From: Sphingobacterium sp. LZ7M1
Lineage (GTDB): Bacteria; Bacteroidota; Bacteroidia; Sphingobacteriales; Sphingobacteriaceae
Length of the DNA: 64,000 nucleotides
Assembly: GCF_024296865.1 (NCBI RefSeq)
Contig: NZ_CP101134.1
Location: 682,001 to 746,000, forward strand
Reading direction: 5' to 3'
Numbering within the stretch: the first letter of the stretch is position 1; every line of letters begins with the position of its first letter. The translations under genes were made by a program, and so were the position numbers. The notes beneath the pieces are model-generated. The model was not told where the DNA came from and searched no databases. It saw only the letters and a program-made list of their open reading frames with translations. Shown piece after piece: positions 26,343-36,533 of this stretch.

Positions 26343-26427
26343 ATGCCGTTGCCATGTGCGATGGCATTGGCCTTGGATGCTTTCAAGAAATTCTCCCATC
26401 TAAGGGGAGAATTTCGAAGAACGGCAT
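26343..26427. repeat. Nested palindromic element with a three-way-junction fold
   Basis: An outer stem ATGCCGTT (26343-26350) pairs with AACGGCAT (26420-26427). Inside lie GCCAT-GTGCG-ATGGC (26351-26365) and an 11-bp stem GAAATTCTCCC/GGGAGAATTTC (26387-26397 with 26405-26415). It could be a REP-type or miniature mobile element, or a structured RNA. Confidence 0.55.
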
Positions 26428-26686
26428 CCTCGACATCCAGGCATTCTTTTCATGTGTAGTGGACGGCGCGAAAAGCCATCTTAAATGAGCCGAAGCCATT
26501 TGCTTACTTTTGGGCTTCAAAAGTAACGGAAGGATCGGTATCCGTAAGCTCCTTCGTCGGTTTGGTTAATTTGGGCTCCAAAAGTAAGGAAGGATTGCTC
26601 TGATCCGTTTGATAGCCGTCAAGATCCGGCACAAGACTCAAGTCCGATTCAATTTTGTATATTTAGGAATTGAATTACCTAAATTA

Positions 26687-27910
26687 ATGATGTCGAAGTC
26701 ACCATCTATTCCTTCTTTCCCTGCGGAGCCTAAGAAATTGCGCGTCCGTGCTATTGATATCATGCGCGGCCTGACCCTTTTTCTGATGTTGTTTGTCAAT
26801 GATCTTTTTATGCCGGGGGTGCCGAAATGGCTTTTGCATACGGAAGCGGAAGTCGATGGCATGGGACTGGCTGATTGGGTATTCCCAGGTTTTCTATTTA
26901 TGGTGGGTATGGCTATTCCCTATGCCGTTGCAGCAAGGCGGAAAATTGGAGAGCCTACTTGGCAGATATGGTTCCATATCATCAGTAGGTCGATTAGCCT
27001 AATCATCATTGGTCTGTTGGTGGTTAATTCCAGCAGCTTGAACCCGCAAATGACCGGTATGAACAAGCTGTTATGGCTTGGGCTGGTCTATATCTGTATC
27101 TTTTTGATCTGGAACAACTATCCGAAGGATAGAAATAAGAACCTATTTGTCGGGCTGAAATTGTTGGGGATTGTAGGGCTACTTGGTTTGGCCTATGTAT
27201 TCCGGGCTGGAACTCCTGAATCTCCAGCTTGGTTTGAGAAGAGTTGGTGGGGCATTTTGGGACAGATCGGATGGGGTTATCTGGTAGCAGGTTCGGTCTA
27301 TCTCCTCCTTAGGGATAAACTATGGGCAGCATTTTTGGCCATTGTCTTTTTCCTTTTCCTGAATGTAGCCTCCTTGAGCGGTTGGATTCCGCAAATGTTC
27401 TCTTTCCAGGAGTTCTTTGACGTTGTCCTGCATGGCAATGTGCCGATGATTGTCCTTTCCGGAATGGCAGCAACCTTGATTGTTAAAAAATATGCTGTGG
27501 ATTGGAAGAAACTGGCCATTAATTTAGCTATGTACGGCCTTATTAGCTTGATTGCTGGCTTGATATTCCACCAATGGTTCATCGTTTCCAAGATTCAAGC
27601 GACTCCTTCCTGGGGCCTGCTTTGCAATGGCATCAGTATCCTGCTATTTGTTTTGGTCTATTATTTTATTGATGTAAGGGGCAATAGTCGCTATAGTCGA
27701 CTTTTTGAATTGGCAGGGCAAAATTCACTAACTACCTATTTGGCTCCAGACCTGATCTATTTCTTGGTTTGGGGATTCGGAATTCCCTTGTTTTTCTATA
27801 AACAAGCTGATCACATGTGGTTAGCTGTATTAGGCTCCTTATTATGGGCTTATGCCATGCTTTGGTTTGGTATCTTATTGAACCGTTTTGGAATAAAACT
27901 TAAACTATAA
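26687..27910 (+). CDS. DUF5009-type membrane acyltransferase-like protein
   Basis: About 407 residues from the first of two adjacent ATGs at 26687; an upstream start at 26609 is open but runs through non-conserved sequence. It has about ten membrane helices and the N-terminal signature RAIDIMRGLTLFLMLFVND of the heparan-alpha-glucosaminide N-acetyltransferase/DUF5009 superfamily, which moves acyl groups from cytoplasmic acyl-CoA to sugars across the membrane. A chitinase-like gene follows after 12 bases, consistent with an amino-sugar role, but the acceptor is not known. It belongs to the insertion between nusG and rplK. Confidence 0.8.
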   Translation: MMSKSPSIPSFPAEPKKLRVRAIDIMRGLTLFLMLFVNDLFMPGVPKWLLHTEAEVDGMGLADWVFPGFLFMVGMAIPYAVAARRKIGEPTWQIWFHIISRSISLIIIGLLVVNSSSLNPQMTGMNKLLWLGLVYICIFLIWNNYPKDRNKNLFVGLKLLGIVGLLGLAYVFRAGTPESPAWFEKSWWGILGQIGWGYLVAGSVYLLLRDKLWAAFLAIVFFLFLNVASLSGWIPQMFSFQEFFDVVLHGNVPMIVLSGMAATLIVKKYAVDWKKLAINLAMYGLISLIAGLIFHQWFIVSKIQATPSWGLLCNGISILLFVLVYYFIDVRGNSRYSRLFELAGQNSLTTYLAPDLIYFLVWGFGIPLFFYKQADHMWLAVLGSLLWAYAMLWFGILLNRFGIKLKL

Positions 27911-27922
27911 TAACATATTACC

Positions 27923-28938
27923 ATGAAAAGAAATCACACGAACAAGCTGATCCTAATGGCTCTGATTATGTTGTTTGCAGTTCCATTTACCTTGGTTGCC
28001 CAGGGTAAGAAGCCTGTAATCATCGCTTATGTTACTTCGGGTAAGGTCCGCTGCCTGATCCTAACCTGATCAGCCATATCAATTATGCCTTTGGCCATGT
28101 AAACGAGACCTTCAATGGTGTAAAAGTGGACAATCCAACTAGACTGAAGGAGATCGTGACCTTAAAGAAGAAGCATCCGGACCTGAAGATCCTGTTGTCG
28201 ATCGGTGGCTGGACCTCGGGACGTTTCAGTGAAATGGCAGCAGACAAGAACAATAGATCGGGCTTTGCGAAAGATTGCCAAAAGATCGTAAAGGAATTTG
28301 ATCTGGATGGGATCGATATCGATTGGGAATATCCGACCAGTGATGAAGCCGGGATCTCATCTTCCCCAGACGACACCAAGAACTTTACGTTGTTGATGAA
28401 TGATATCCGCAAGGCTATCGGACCGAAAAAACTATTGACCTTGGCGACGATTGCAGATGGAAAGTATATTGATTTTAGAGCCATCGATAAGGATATTGAT
28501 TTTGTAAATATCATGATGTATGATGTCTCTAAACCTCCTTTGCAGCATAACAGTTTGTATAAATCGGATCTGGCAGGTCGTATTACCTTAGTTGAAGCCC
28601 TGCAGGCCCATATTGATGCCGGCGTTCCAAAAAACAAATTGGTGATGGGTATTCCATTCTATGGAAGGGGAGATAAAGTACAGGTCAATGATTTTGTGAT
28701 GTTCCGCAACATACCGAAGTTGACCCAGTTTGAAGAGAGGTGGGATGATCAATCGAAAGTACCTTATCTAGTGGACAGCACCGGAAAGTTGGTCCTGACC
28801 TTTGAAAATGAGAAATCCATCAGGGAAAAAGCTGCATATATAAAATCCCAAGGTATCCTTGGAGCCATGTATTGGGAATTTAAGGGTGATGATGATCAGT
28901 TGACCTTGAGCAGGGCGCTGTATGAAGGCCTGAAATAG
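27923..28938 (+). pseudogene. GH18 chitinase-like glycosidase, frameshifted
   Basis: The ATG at 27923 gives a signal peptide (MKRNHTNKLILMALIMLFAV...VAQ) and the first GH18 strand (KKPVIIAYVTSGKV), then a stop at 28067. A different frame, open from 28045, continues the family sequence (LPDPNLISHINYAFGHVN) to 28938. Adding one C in the CC run near 28047 would restore SGKVPLPDPNL. The downstream part is intact: the catalytic motif DGIDIDWEYP with the acid/base Glu, then YDVSKPP and AMYWEFKGD. The lesion is one base in an otherwise complete gene, so it is a recent mutation, a phase-variable site or a sequencing error. A start at 28126 would lack the signal peptide and first strands. Confidence 0.8.
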
Positions 28939-29022
28939 GATGTACAAACAATTGTTGCTGTAAAATGTTGATAATAAGTAGTTATAGACACAATTTCTGT
29001 AAACCTTATAAAAAATAAGCTT

Positions 29023-30246
29023 ATGATTATTCAAGATTTTAAACCCAAATATTTGGGACTTGCATTGGTTTTTCTATGGCTGAGCTCAGGAAATCATGTT
29101 TTTGCACAAGATAATGAGACCGCTTATTTTTCTGACGTTACAGAAGGCAGCATACCCTTGGATCCCAAAACGCATGCTTTGGATGTAGCTTTGGTCGATG
29201 TGAATGGAGATGGAGCATTGGATGCCATATTTGCACTGGAAATGTTGCCCAACCGTCTTTATATCAATGATGGCAATGGCAACTTTACCTGGATGAAGGA
29301 TGTCTTTGCCAATGAGAACAATGATACAGAGCATGTGCGTGTGGCTGATATGGACAATGATGGTTTTGCAGATGTCATTTTTGTTGCAGAGGACAATAAG
29401 ACCCATGAATACTATCTAGGGAATGGGGATGGAACCTTCCGGAATGTTTCGGATCGCCTGTTGGGAAAGAGTGAAGGGAATGGCTTGGATATAGGTGATG
29501 TCAATGGAGATGGATTGCCCGATGTGGTCATCGGCAATACGGGAGAAGGAGCAAGGACCTTTGTTTGGTTAAATGATCCAAATAAACCGGGCTTTTTGGT
29601 TGATTCTCCCCCTGGCAGTATCCCTGACAACATGGATGAGGTGCAATCGGTCAAGTTATTTGATGCCGATGGAGACGGTGACCTGGATATGGTACTGGCA
29701 ACGGAGGCTCCGCCAAGCCGTCTGTATTTCAATGACGGGAAGGGAAAGTTTACGGAGCAGGAGGACGCATTGCAAACCTCCGAACCATTGCACAGTAGGG
29801 AGGTCATCGTTTTTGATGCCGATAAGGATGGGAAGAACGATATTTTCTTTGCGAACCTGACCAGCAATGGGGGTAAGAAAGAGCGGAACCCAACTGGACG
29901 CTTGTTTATGAATAAAGGCGAAGGGAAATTTGTCGATGAGACGGACGCAAGGATTCCCGCCTATGAATTTTCAACTTATGCCTGTAATGTGATCGACTTT
30001 GATCGCGACGGGGATCTAGATATTATATTAAGTGCCTTGAAGATTCCGCCATTTGAGGCGATGCAGGTTCAGGCCTTGAAGAATGATGGTTCGGGCAGGT
30101 TCAGTTTTGCCACGGAGGAGGCTATTCCGAAGGTGACTGTGGAGCGAGCTTGGGGGATCGATGTGGGGGATGTGAATGGGGATAAGATTCCGGACCTGAT
30201 GATCGGGGCTTGGGGCGACCAAGTGCGCTTATTACTAGGTAAATAA
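29023..30246 (+). CDS. Secreted FG-GAP/VCBS-repeat protein
   Basis: A 407-residue protein with a signal peptide (about 1-29, ending VFAQ) and at least seven repeats with calcium-loop-like motifs: DVNGDGALD, DMDNDGFAD, DVNGDGLPD, DADGDGDLD, DADKDGKND, DFDRDGDLD and DVNGDKIPD. These fold into a beta-propeller like integrin alpha subunits. It probably acts at the cell surface or in the periplasm in binding; no catalytic domain is seen. It sits 84 bases after the chitinase-like gene and ends just before the rplK promoter. Confidence 0.88.
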   Translation: MIIQDFKPKYLGLALVFLWLSSGNHVFAQDNETAYFSDVTEGSIPLDPKTHALDVALVDVNGDGALDAIFALEMLPNRLYINDGNGNFTWMKDVFANENNDTEHVRVADMDNDGFADVIFVAEDNKTHEYYLGNGDGTFRNVSDRLLGKSEGNGLDIGDVNGDGLPDVVIGNTGEGARTFVWLNDPNKPGFLVDSPPGSIPDNMDEVQSVKLFDADGDGDLDMVLATEAPPSRLYFNDGKGKFTEQEDALQTSEPLHSREVIVFDADKDGKNDIFFANLTSNGGKKERNPTGRLFMNKGEGKFVDETDARIPAYEFSTYACNVIDFDRDGDLDIILSALKIPPFEAMQVQALKNDGSGRFSFATEEAIPKVTVERAWGIDVGDVNGDKIPDLMIGAWGDQVRLLLGK

Positions 30247-30284
30247 AAAAAGAAAAAATACTTTTTTATTATCAGATATTTAGT

Positions 30285-30292
30285 TATCTTTG
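30285..30292 (+). promoter_or_regulatory. Promoter (-7 box) of the rplK-rpoC operon
   Basis: TATCTTTG followed by CACC matches the Bacteroidota -7 element. A T-rich stretch without a clear TTG lies at the -33 position. It shows that rplK onward is transcribed separately from nusG. Confidence 0.65.
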
Positions 30293-30295
30293 CAC

Positions 30296-30333
30296 CTCGT
30301 TTGGTTGCAAAACTATGTTTTGTTGCCATCGAG
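30296..30333 (+). promoter_or_regulatory. Leader hairpin upstream of rplK, possible ribosomal protein L1 target
   Basis: CTCG (30296-30299) pairs with CGAG (30330-30333), TGG with CCA, and CAAAAC (30308-30313) with GTTTTG (30317-30322), leaving a symmetric TTG/TTG internal loop. The base of the hairpin lies at the expected transcription start. In many bacteria L1 represses rplKA translation by binding a leader stem with an internal loop; that role here is inferred. Confidence 0.5.
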
Positions 30334-30399
30334 AATTAAATGTTACGTTATTGCTTCCAACTTACTAACAAACATTTAACAAATTAAATCACAGAAAAA

Positions 30400-30843
30400 A
30401 TGGCAAAAGAAGTCAGTGCGTTAGTAAAATTACAAGTGAAGGGCGGAGCTGCGAATCCATCTCCACCGGTAGGACCTGCATTAGGTGCTAAAGGTGTGAA
30501 CATTATGGATTTCTGTAAGCAATTTAACGCTCGTACGCAAGACAAACCAGGTCAAGTATTACCTGTTGTGATCACTGTATATGCCGACAAATCTTTTGAT
30601 TTTATCATTAAAACTCCACCGGTAGCTGTTCAGTTAAAAGATGCAGCGAAGCTTAAGAGCGGATCGGGAGAGCCTAACCGTAAGAAAGTTGCTTCCATTT
30701 CATGGGATCAAGTAAAACAGATTGCGGAAGATAAGATGCCAGATTTGAATGCATTTACTGTAGAATCAGCTATGAGAATGGTTGCTGGTACAGCGCGTAG
30801 TATGGGTATCACTGTATCAGGTGATGCTCCTTGGAAAAATTAA
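30400..30843 (+). CDS. rplK: 50S ribosomal protein L11
   Basis: 147 residues with the N-terminal [20 protein letters not shown] and [12 protein letters not shown] motifs and the C-terminal rRNA-binding domain. L11 forms the GTPase-associated stalk base. First gene of the rplKAJL-rpoBC operon. Confidence 0.99.
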   Translation: MAKEVSALVKLQVKGGAANPSPPVGPALGAKGVNIMDFCKQFNARTQDKPGQVLPVVITVYADKSFDFIIKTPPVAVQLKDAAKLKSGSGEPNRKKVASISWDQVKQIAEDKMPDLNAFTVESAMRMVAGTARSMGITVSGDAPWKN

Positions 30844-30865
30844 TTAACGAAATCAGTTTAAGAAA

Positions 30866-31564
30866 GTGGCTAGATTAACAAAAAATCAAAAAGCGGCACT
30901 ATCCAAAATTGAAGCTGGTAAAGCATACTCTTTGAAAGAAGCTGCGGCTTTAGTAAAAGAGATCACCAACACCAAATTTGATGCTTCTGTGGATATCGAC
31001 GTTCGTTTGGGCGTAGATCCTCGTAAAGCAAATCAAATGGTTCGTGGTATTGCAACATTGCCACACGGTACTGGTAAGACGGTACGTGTATTAGTTTTAT
31101 GTACTCCTGACAAGGAGGAAGAAGCTAAGGCGGCAGGTGCAGACTACGTAGGTCTTGATGACTATATCAGCAAAATCGAAGGTGGTTGGACTGACGTTGA
31201 CATTATCATCACAATGCCTAGTGTTATGGCGAAAGTAGGTAAATTGGGTCGTATTTTAGGTCCAAGAAACTTAATGCCTAACCCTAAAACAGGAACAGTA
31301 ACTCCAGAAGTTGGAAAAGCTGTGACTGAGGTAAAAGCTGGTAAGATCGACTTCAAGGTTGACAAAACAGGTATCATCCACACTTCAGTTGGTAAAGTGT
31401 CTTTCGACGCAGATAAAATCTATGACAACGCATTAGAAGTGTTACAAACAATTTCACGTTTGAAACCGTCTGCAGCAAAAGGAACGTACTTCAAGAGTAT
31501 TCACATTTCTTCAACTATGAGTCCTAGTATTCATATTGAAACTAAATCAGTAGCAGGAATTTAA
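30866..31564 (+). CDS. rplA: 50S ribosomal protein L1
   Basis: 232 residues from a GTG start at 30866, supported by the family N-terminus [12 protein letters not shown]. It contains the conserved [24 protein letters not shown] loop region. L1 binds 23S rRNA at the E-site stalk and usually regulates its own operon. It is 22 bases after rplK. Confidence 0.99.
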   Translation: MARLTKNQKAALSKIEAGKAYSLKEAAALVKEITNTKFDASVDIDVRLGVDPRKANQMVRGIATLPHGTGKTVRVLVLCTPDKEEEAKAAGADYVGLDDYISKIEGGWTDVDIIITMPSVMAKVGKLGRILGPRNLMPNPKTGTVTPEVGKAVTEVKAGKIDFKVDKTGIIHTSVGKVSFDADKIYDNALEVLQTISRLKPSAAKGTYFKSIHISSTMSPSIHIETKSVAGI

Positions 31565-31566
31565 TC

Positions 31567-32085
31567 ATGAGAAAAGAACTTAAACATGAAATTGTTGAAG
31601 CTTTAGCAGAACAGATTAAATCTTACGGTAATTTTTATATTGCTGACACTGCTAATCTGACTGTAGAAAAGGTGAATAATATTCGTCGTAAATGTTTCGA
31701 GCAGGGAATCGAGATTAAGGTTGTGAAAAACACCTTGATTAAGAAAGCGTTGTTAGAGGCGGGTGTAGATTCAGAAGAGATCTTTGGCGTATTAAAAGGA
31801 GCTTCAACCCTTATGTTTTCCGAAACAGGGAATGCTCCAGCGAAATTGATCAAACAATTACGTAAAGAAGGTGACAAGCCAGTATTAAAAGCAGCATACA
31901 TTCAAGAGACTGCTTTTGTAGGCGACAACCAACTTGACGCATTAGTGACCCTTAAATCTAAGGAAGAACTTATTGCAGACGTTATTGCTTTACTTCAATC
32001 TCCTGCGAAGAATGTTATTTCTGCGCTTCAATCAGGCGGAAATACAATTTCAGGCTTAGTAAAAGCTTTAGAAGAAAGAGGCTAA
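31567..32085 (+). CDS. rplJ: 50S ribosomal protein L10
   Basis: 172 residues, two bases after rplA. It contains the KVVKNTLIKKAL rRNA-binding region and a C-terminal helix that anchors L7/L12 dimers. No leader for L10 autoregulation fits between rplA and rplJ, so any such control must act elsewhere in the operon. Confidence 0.99.
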   Translation: MRKELKHEIVEALAEQIKSYGNFYIADTANLTVEKVNNIRRKCFEQGIEIKVVKNTLIKKALLEAGVDSEEIFGVLKGASTLMFSETGNAPAKLIKQLRKEGDKPVLKAAYIQETAFVGDNQLDALVTLKSKEELIADVIALLQSPAKNVISALQSGGNTISGLVKALEERG

Positions 32086-32117
32086 CGAACCCTCAGTTTA
32101 ATAACAAACGTTCGTTA
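32083..32117 (+). other. Hairpin between rplJ and rplL
   Basis: TAACGAAC (including the rplJ stop codon) pairs with GTTCGTTA at 32110-32117 across a 19-base loop. No T run follows. It may affect rplJ/rplL stoichiometry. Confidence 0.4.
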
Positions 32118-32167
32118 AATTTTAATTAACAATTTTTTTAAAAGAACATTCAAAAATTCAAAATAAA

Positions 32168-32548
32168 ATGGCAGATTTAAAACAACTTGCTGAACAGTTA
32201 GTTAACTTAACAGTAAAAGAAGTTAAAGAATTAGCTGATATCTTAAAAGACGAATACGGTATTGAGCCTGCTGCTGCTGCTGTAGCTGTTGCTGCTGCTC
32301 CTGGTGCTGGTGACGGTGCTGCTGCTGCTGAAGAGAAAACATCTTTCGATGTAATCTTGAAAGAAGCTGGTGGCCAGAAATTAGCTGTCGTAAAATTAGT
32401 TAAAGATTTAGCTGGTTTAGGTTTGAAAGAAGCAAAAGACTTAGTTGACGGTGCACCTAAAGAATTAAAAACTGGTGTTTCTAAAGACGAAGCTGAAGCT
32501 TTGAAAAAACAATTAGAAGAAGCTGGAGCTGTTGTTGAGATTAAGTAA
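32168..32548 (+). CDS. rplL: 50S ribosomal protein L7/L12
   Basis: 126 residues: an N-terminal dimerisation helix pair, an Ala/Gly-rich hinge (about 37-55), and the C-terminal domain with [20 protein letters not shown], which contacts elongation factors. It starts 82 bases after rplJ with an A-rich upstream stretch instead of a clear Shine-Dalgarno. Confidence 0.99.
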   Translation: MADLKQLAEQLVNLTVKEVKELADILKDEYGIEPAAAAVAVAAAPGAGDGAAAAEEKTSFDVILKEAGGQKLAVVKLVKDLAGLGLKEAKDLVDGAPKELKTGVSKDEAEALKKQLEEAGAVVEIK

Positions 32549-32572
32549 TCTCGCATAAGGCACCAAAAACTT

Positions 32573-32603
32573 AGACTCTGATAGTCCAAATCTATCAGAG
32601 TCT
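32573..32603 (+). other. Perfect 12-bp hairpin between rplL and rpoB (attenuator or processing site)
   Basis: AGACTCTGATAG pairs fully with CTATCAGAGTCT around a 7-base loop. No T run follows, so complete termination is unlikely. It sits where E. coli has its rplL-rpoB attenuator and RNase III site. Confidence 0.6.
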
Positions 32604-32630
32604 ATTCCTGTTTATAAATATAGTGTATGG

Positions 32631-32673
32631 ATCAAGCCCCTGCTGATGCTTGATCGGAAGACGGAATCAGCAG
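32631..32673 (+). other. Possible H-type pseudoknot in the rpoB leader
   Basis: Stem 1 is ATCAAGC (32631-32637) with GCTTGAT (32648-32654). Stem 2 is CTGCTGAT (32640-32647), inside loop 1, with ATCAGCAG (32666-32673). Both stems are perfect. Connecting loops are 2, 0 and 11 bases, which suits a coaxial H-type pseudoknot. Confidence 0.45.
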
Positions 32674-32711
32674 ATGTTAGCTCAGTTTTTTAAAACTAAA
32701 TTCTTATTCCC

Positions 32712-35700
32712 TTGGCAAACAATAATATTCAAAAAGAAAGAGTAAATTTTGCGACAAGTAAGAAGGTGATTGATTATCCGGATTTCTTGGACGTACAATT
32801 AGAGTCTTTCAAGGAGTTTTTTCAATTAGAGACTACTTCTGACAACCGCCATCAGGAAGGGCTTTACAAGGTTTTCGCAGAAAACTTCCCTATTTCTGAT
32901 TCAAGAAACATCTTTGTGCTAGAGTTTTTGGATTATTTCATTGATCCACCGCGTTACGATATCCAAGAGTGTATTGAACGTGGATTGACTTATAGCGTAC
33001 CTTTAAAGGCTAAATTGAAGTTGTCTTGTAATGATGAAGAACACGAAGATTTCGAAACCATTGTACAAGACGTGTACTTAGGAACTATTCCGTACATGAC
33101 TCCAAAAGGTACTTTCGTAATCAATGGAGCTGAACGTGTTATCGTTTCTCAATTGCACCGTTCCCCTGGTGTGTTCTTTGGTCAAAGTAGACATACCAAT
33201 GGTACTAAACTTTATTCTGCTAGGGTTATTCCTTTTAAAGGTTCTTGGATCGAATTTGCAACAGACGTGAACAACGTGATGTATGCCTATATCGATCGTA
33301 AGAAAAAATTCCCAGTTACTACCTTGTTACGTGCAATCGGTTTCGATTCGGATAAGGAAATCTTAGAACTTTTCGACCTTGCAGATGAAGTAAAAGTTAG
33401 TAAATCTGGATTGAAGAAATACGTTGGTCGTCGTTTAGCGGCTAGGGTATTGAACAAATGGACAGAAGATTTCGTTGACGAAGATACAGGTGAAGTAGTA
33501 TCGATCGACCGTAACGAGATCATCCTTGAACGTGAAACCATATTAGAAGAAGACCACATTGACCTGATCATCGACGCTGGAGTGAAATCCATTATCCTGA
33601 CCAAGGAAGATGAGTCAAACAATGCGGACTATTCGATTATATATAACACTTTACAAAAAGATACTTCCAACTCAGAGAAAGAAGCGGTAGAGCATATCTA
33701 TCGTCAATTGCGTAACGCAGAACCACCTGATGAGGAAACTGCACGTGGTATCATTGACCGTTTGTTCTTCTCGGATAAACGATACGATTTAGGAGATGTG
33801 GGTAGATACCGTATCAACCGTAAATTGAAACTTGATACACCGTCGGATACAAAAGTATTGACCCGTGAAGATATCATCGCTATCGTGAAGTACTTGATCA
33901 ACTTGATCAACTCGAAAGCAGAGGTGGATGATATCGACCACTTATCTAACCGTCGTGTTCGTACGGTTGGTGAGCAATTATATGCGCAATTCGGTGTAGG
34001 TCTAGCTCGTATGGCTCGTACTATCCGTGAGCGTATGAACATTCGTGATAACGAGGTGTTTACGCCTACTGACTTGATTAATGCTCGTACATTGTCATCA
34101 GTGATCAATTCTTTCTTCGGAACGAACCAGTTATCACAGTTCATGGATCAAACCAACCCATTGGCTGAGATTACGCACAAACGTCGTCTGTCAGCATTAG
34201 GTCCAGGTGGTCTTTCAAGAGAGCGTGCCGGTTTCGAGGTACGTGACGTTCACTATACGCACTACGGTCGTTTGTGTACTATTGAAACTCCAGAGGGTCC
34301 AAACATTGGTTTGATTTCATCATTGTCAGTTCACGCGAAAATCAATAACCTAGGATTTATCGAAACTCCATACCGTATCGTTTCTGATGGTAAGGTGGTA
34401 GTTGATAAGCCAGTTGTTTATTTATCTGCTGAAGATGAAGACGATAAGACAATTGCGCAAGCAAATGCTCTATATGATGATAAAGGTAATTTCTTAGATG
34501 CTAAAGTAAAAGCTAGATATGAGGGAGACTTCCCGATTATTGAGCCTGAGAAATTAGACTATATGGACGTTTCTCCGAACCAGATTACATCAATCGCGGC
34601 TTCATTGATTCCTTTCTTGGAGCATGATGATGCCAACCGTGCATTGATGGGTTCCAACATGCAACGTCAAGCAGTTCCTTTGTTACGTCCGCAAGCACCG
34701 GTTGTAGGTACTGGATTGGAAGCACGTGTAGCGAAAGATTCCCGTACGTTGATCAACGCTGAAGGAAACGGAACAGTAGAATATGTAGATGCACAAGAAA
34801 TTCACATCCGTTACGATAGAAACGACAACGATCGTTTGGTATCATTCGATGATGATGTGAAAGCATATAGATTGACCAAGTTCAAGAAAACCAACCAAAA
34901 TACCTGTATCAACTTGAAACCGATCGTTACGAAAGGACAAAGAGTTGAAAAAGGTCAGGTATTATGTGAAGGCTATGCAACCGAAGATGGTGAATTGGCA
35001 TTGGGTAGAAACTTGAAAGTGGCATTCATGCCTTGGCAAGGATACAACTTTGAGGATGCGATCGTAATCTCTGAGCGTGTAGTATCACAGGATTTATTCA
35101 CTTCATTACACATTGAAGAATTCGAACTTGAAGTTCGTGATACTAAACGTGGTGAAGAGGAATTGACAGCTGATATTCCAAACGTTTCAGAAGAAGCTAC
35201 GAAAGACCTTGATGAAAACGGTATTATCCGTGTTGGTGCTGAGGTTGGCGAAGGTGATATCTTAATTGGTAAGATCACTCCTAAAGGAGAATCTGATCCT
35301 TCACCAGAAGAGAAGTTATTACGTGCGATCTTTGGTGACAAAGCTGGTGACGTGAAGGATGCTTCATTGAAAACTCCACCATCAATCAAAGGTGTGGTTA
35401 TCGATACGAAGTTATTCTCTCGTGCGAAGAAAATGTCTAAAGAAGTTGAGCGTAAAGCTTTAGAGAAATTAGAAGTTGCTCACGATAGAAACATCAAGAT
35501 TCTTAAAGATCGTTTGGTTGAGAAATTATTTACGATCGTAAATGGTAAGACCTCTCAAGGTATTTACAATGTTTACAAAGAGTTATTGGTAGCTAAGGGC
35601 GCTAAGTTTACTCAAAAGATCCTTACTGATCTTGACTATAACAACGTTAATCCTACAGGATGGACTACTGATGATGACAAGAATGACATGATCAAACTTG

Positions 35701-36521
35701 CATTGCACAACTACAACATTAAAGTTAATGAGGAGTTAGGTGCATTCAAGCGTGAGAAATTTGCAATCTCTGTCGGTGATGAGCTTCCATCGGGTATCGT
35801 TCAGATGGCGAAGGTATATGTTGCCAAAAAACGTAAGCTGAAAGTAGGAGATAAGATGGCGGGACGTCACGGTAACAAAGGTATTGTTGCACGTATTGTA
35901 CGTGATGAGGACATGCCTTTCTTAGAAGACGGAACACCAGTTGATATCGTGTTGAACCCACTAGGGGTACCTTCGCGTATGAACCTTGGACAGATCTATG
36001 AAACTGTATTAGGCTGGGCAGGACAAAAATTAGGTGTTAAATTCGCTACTCCGATCTTTGACGGTGCAGAAATGGACCAAGTAGAAGAGTGGGTTGAGAA
36101 AGCAGGATTACCTAAGTCAGGTCGTACTTACCTATACAATGGATTGACAGGTGATCGTTTTGACCAACCTACAACAGTTGGAGTAATCTACATGTTGAAA
36201 TTAGGACACATGGTTGATGATAAGATGCACGCACGTTCAATTGGACCATACTCGTTGATTACTCAACAACCATTAGGTGGTAAGGCACAGTTCGGTGGTC
36301 AGCGTTTCGGTGAGATGGAGGTTTGGGCGTTAGAGGCATTCGGTGCATCCAACATCCTACAAGAGATCTTGACCGTTAAATCTGATGATGTAGTAGGTCG
36401 TGCGAAAACTTACGAGGCAATCGTAAAAGGAAACAACCTGCCAACTCCATCGGTACCAGAATCGTTCAACGTATTGGTACACGAGCTACGCGGATTAGGT
36501 TTAGATATCACATTAGATTAA
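32712..36521 (+). CDS. rpoB: RNA polymerase beta subunit
   Basis: 1269 residues from a TTG start at 32712, which gives the family N-terminus (M)[17 protein letters not shown]; no ATG is near. It contains the fork and rifampicin region ([33 protein letters not shown]) and the C-terminal [19 protein letters not shown]. The weak start codon in an essential gene may tune expression. The leader carries a hairpin and a possible pseudoknot. Confidence 0.99.
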   Translation: MANNNIQKERVNFATSKKVIDYPDFLDVQLESFKEFFQLETTSDNRHQEGLYKVFAENFPISDSRNIFVLEFLDYFIDPPRYDIQECIERGLTYSVPLKAKLKLSCNDEEHEDFETIVQDVYLGTIPYMTPKGTFVINGAERVIVSQLHRSPGVFFGQSRHTNGTKLYSARVIPFKGSWIEFATDVNNVMYAYIDRKKKFPVTTLLRAIGFDSDKEILELFDLADEVKVSKSGLKKYVGRRLAARVLNKWTEDFVDEDTGEVVSIDRNEIILERETILEEDHIDLIIDAGVKSIILTKEDESNNADYSIIYNTLQKDTSNSEKEAVEHIYRQLRNAEPPDEETARGIIDRLFFSDKRYDLGDVGRYRINRKLKLDTPSDTKVLTREDIIAIVKYLINLINSKAEVDDIDHLSNRRVRTVGEQLYAQFGVGLARMARTIRERMNIRDNEVFTPTDLINARTLSSVINSFFGTNQLSQFMDQTNPLAEITHKRRLSALGPGGLSRERAGFEVRDVHYTHYGRLCTIETPEGPNIGLISSLSVHAKINNLGFIETPYRIVSDGKVVVDKPVVYLSAEDEDDKTIAQANALYDDKGNFLDAKVKARYEGDFPIIEPEKLDYMDVSPNQITSIAASLIPFLEHDDANRALMGSNMQRQAVPLLRPQAPVVGTGLEARVAKDSRTLINAEGNGTVEYVDAQEIHIRYDRNDNDRLVSFDDDVKAYRLTKFKKTNQNTCINLKPIVTKGQRVEKGQVLCEGYATEDGELALGRNLKVAFMPWQGYNFEDAIVISERVVSQDLFTSLHIEEFELEVRDTKRGEEELTADIPNVSEEATKDLDENGIIRVGAEVGEGDILIGKITPKGESDPSPEEKLLRAIFGDKAGDVKDASLKTPPSIKGVVIDTKLFSRAKKMSKEVERKALEKLEVAHDRNIKILKDRLVEKLFTIVNGKTSQGIYNVYKELLVAKGAKFTQKILTDLDYNNVNPTGWTTDDDKNDMIKLALHNYNIKVNEELGAFKREKFAISVGDELPSGIVQMAKVYVAKKRKLKVGDKMAGRHGNKGIVARIVRDEDMPFLEDGTPVDIVLNPLGVPSRMNLGQIYETVLGWAGQKLGVKFATPIFDGAEMDQVEEWVEKAGLPKSGRTYLYNGLTGDRFDQPTTVGVIYMLKLGHMVDDKMHARSIGPYSLITQQPLGGKAQFGGQRFGEMEVWALEAFGASNILQEILTVKSDDVVGRAKTYEAIVKGNNLPTPSVPESFNVLVHELRGLGLDITLD

Positions 36522-36533
36522 TCAAGCAAATTG

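Larger units (their letters stand above)
25951..26686. other. 736-bp repeat-rich spacer between nusG and the DUF5009 gene
   Basis: It contains the heptamer array, terminator, one copy of the 45-bp dispersed repeat (26022-26063), a nested palindromic element (26343-26427) and a TTACTTTTG/CAAAAGTAA hairpin (about 26503-26525) with a partial second copy near 26570. Several hundred bases without recognisable genes suggest decayed mobile or repeat DNA inserted after nusG. Confidence 0.7.

Noticed and set aside
26113..26403. A 96-aa open frame between nusG and the DUF5009 gene
   Set aside because: It runs through palindromic repeat DNA, has no start signal and no family feature.
28126..28938. A complete 270-aa chitinase starting at 28126
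   Set aside because: The family sequence clearly continues upstream in the same frame and then, after a one-base shift, to a signal peptide; the internal ATG is not the true start.
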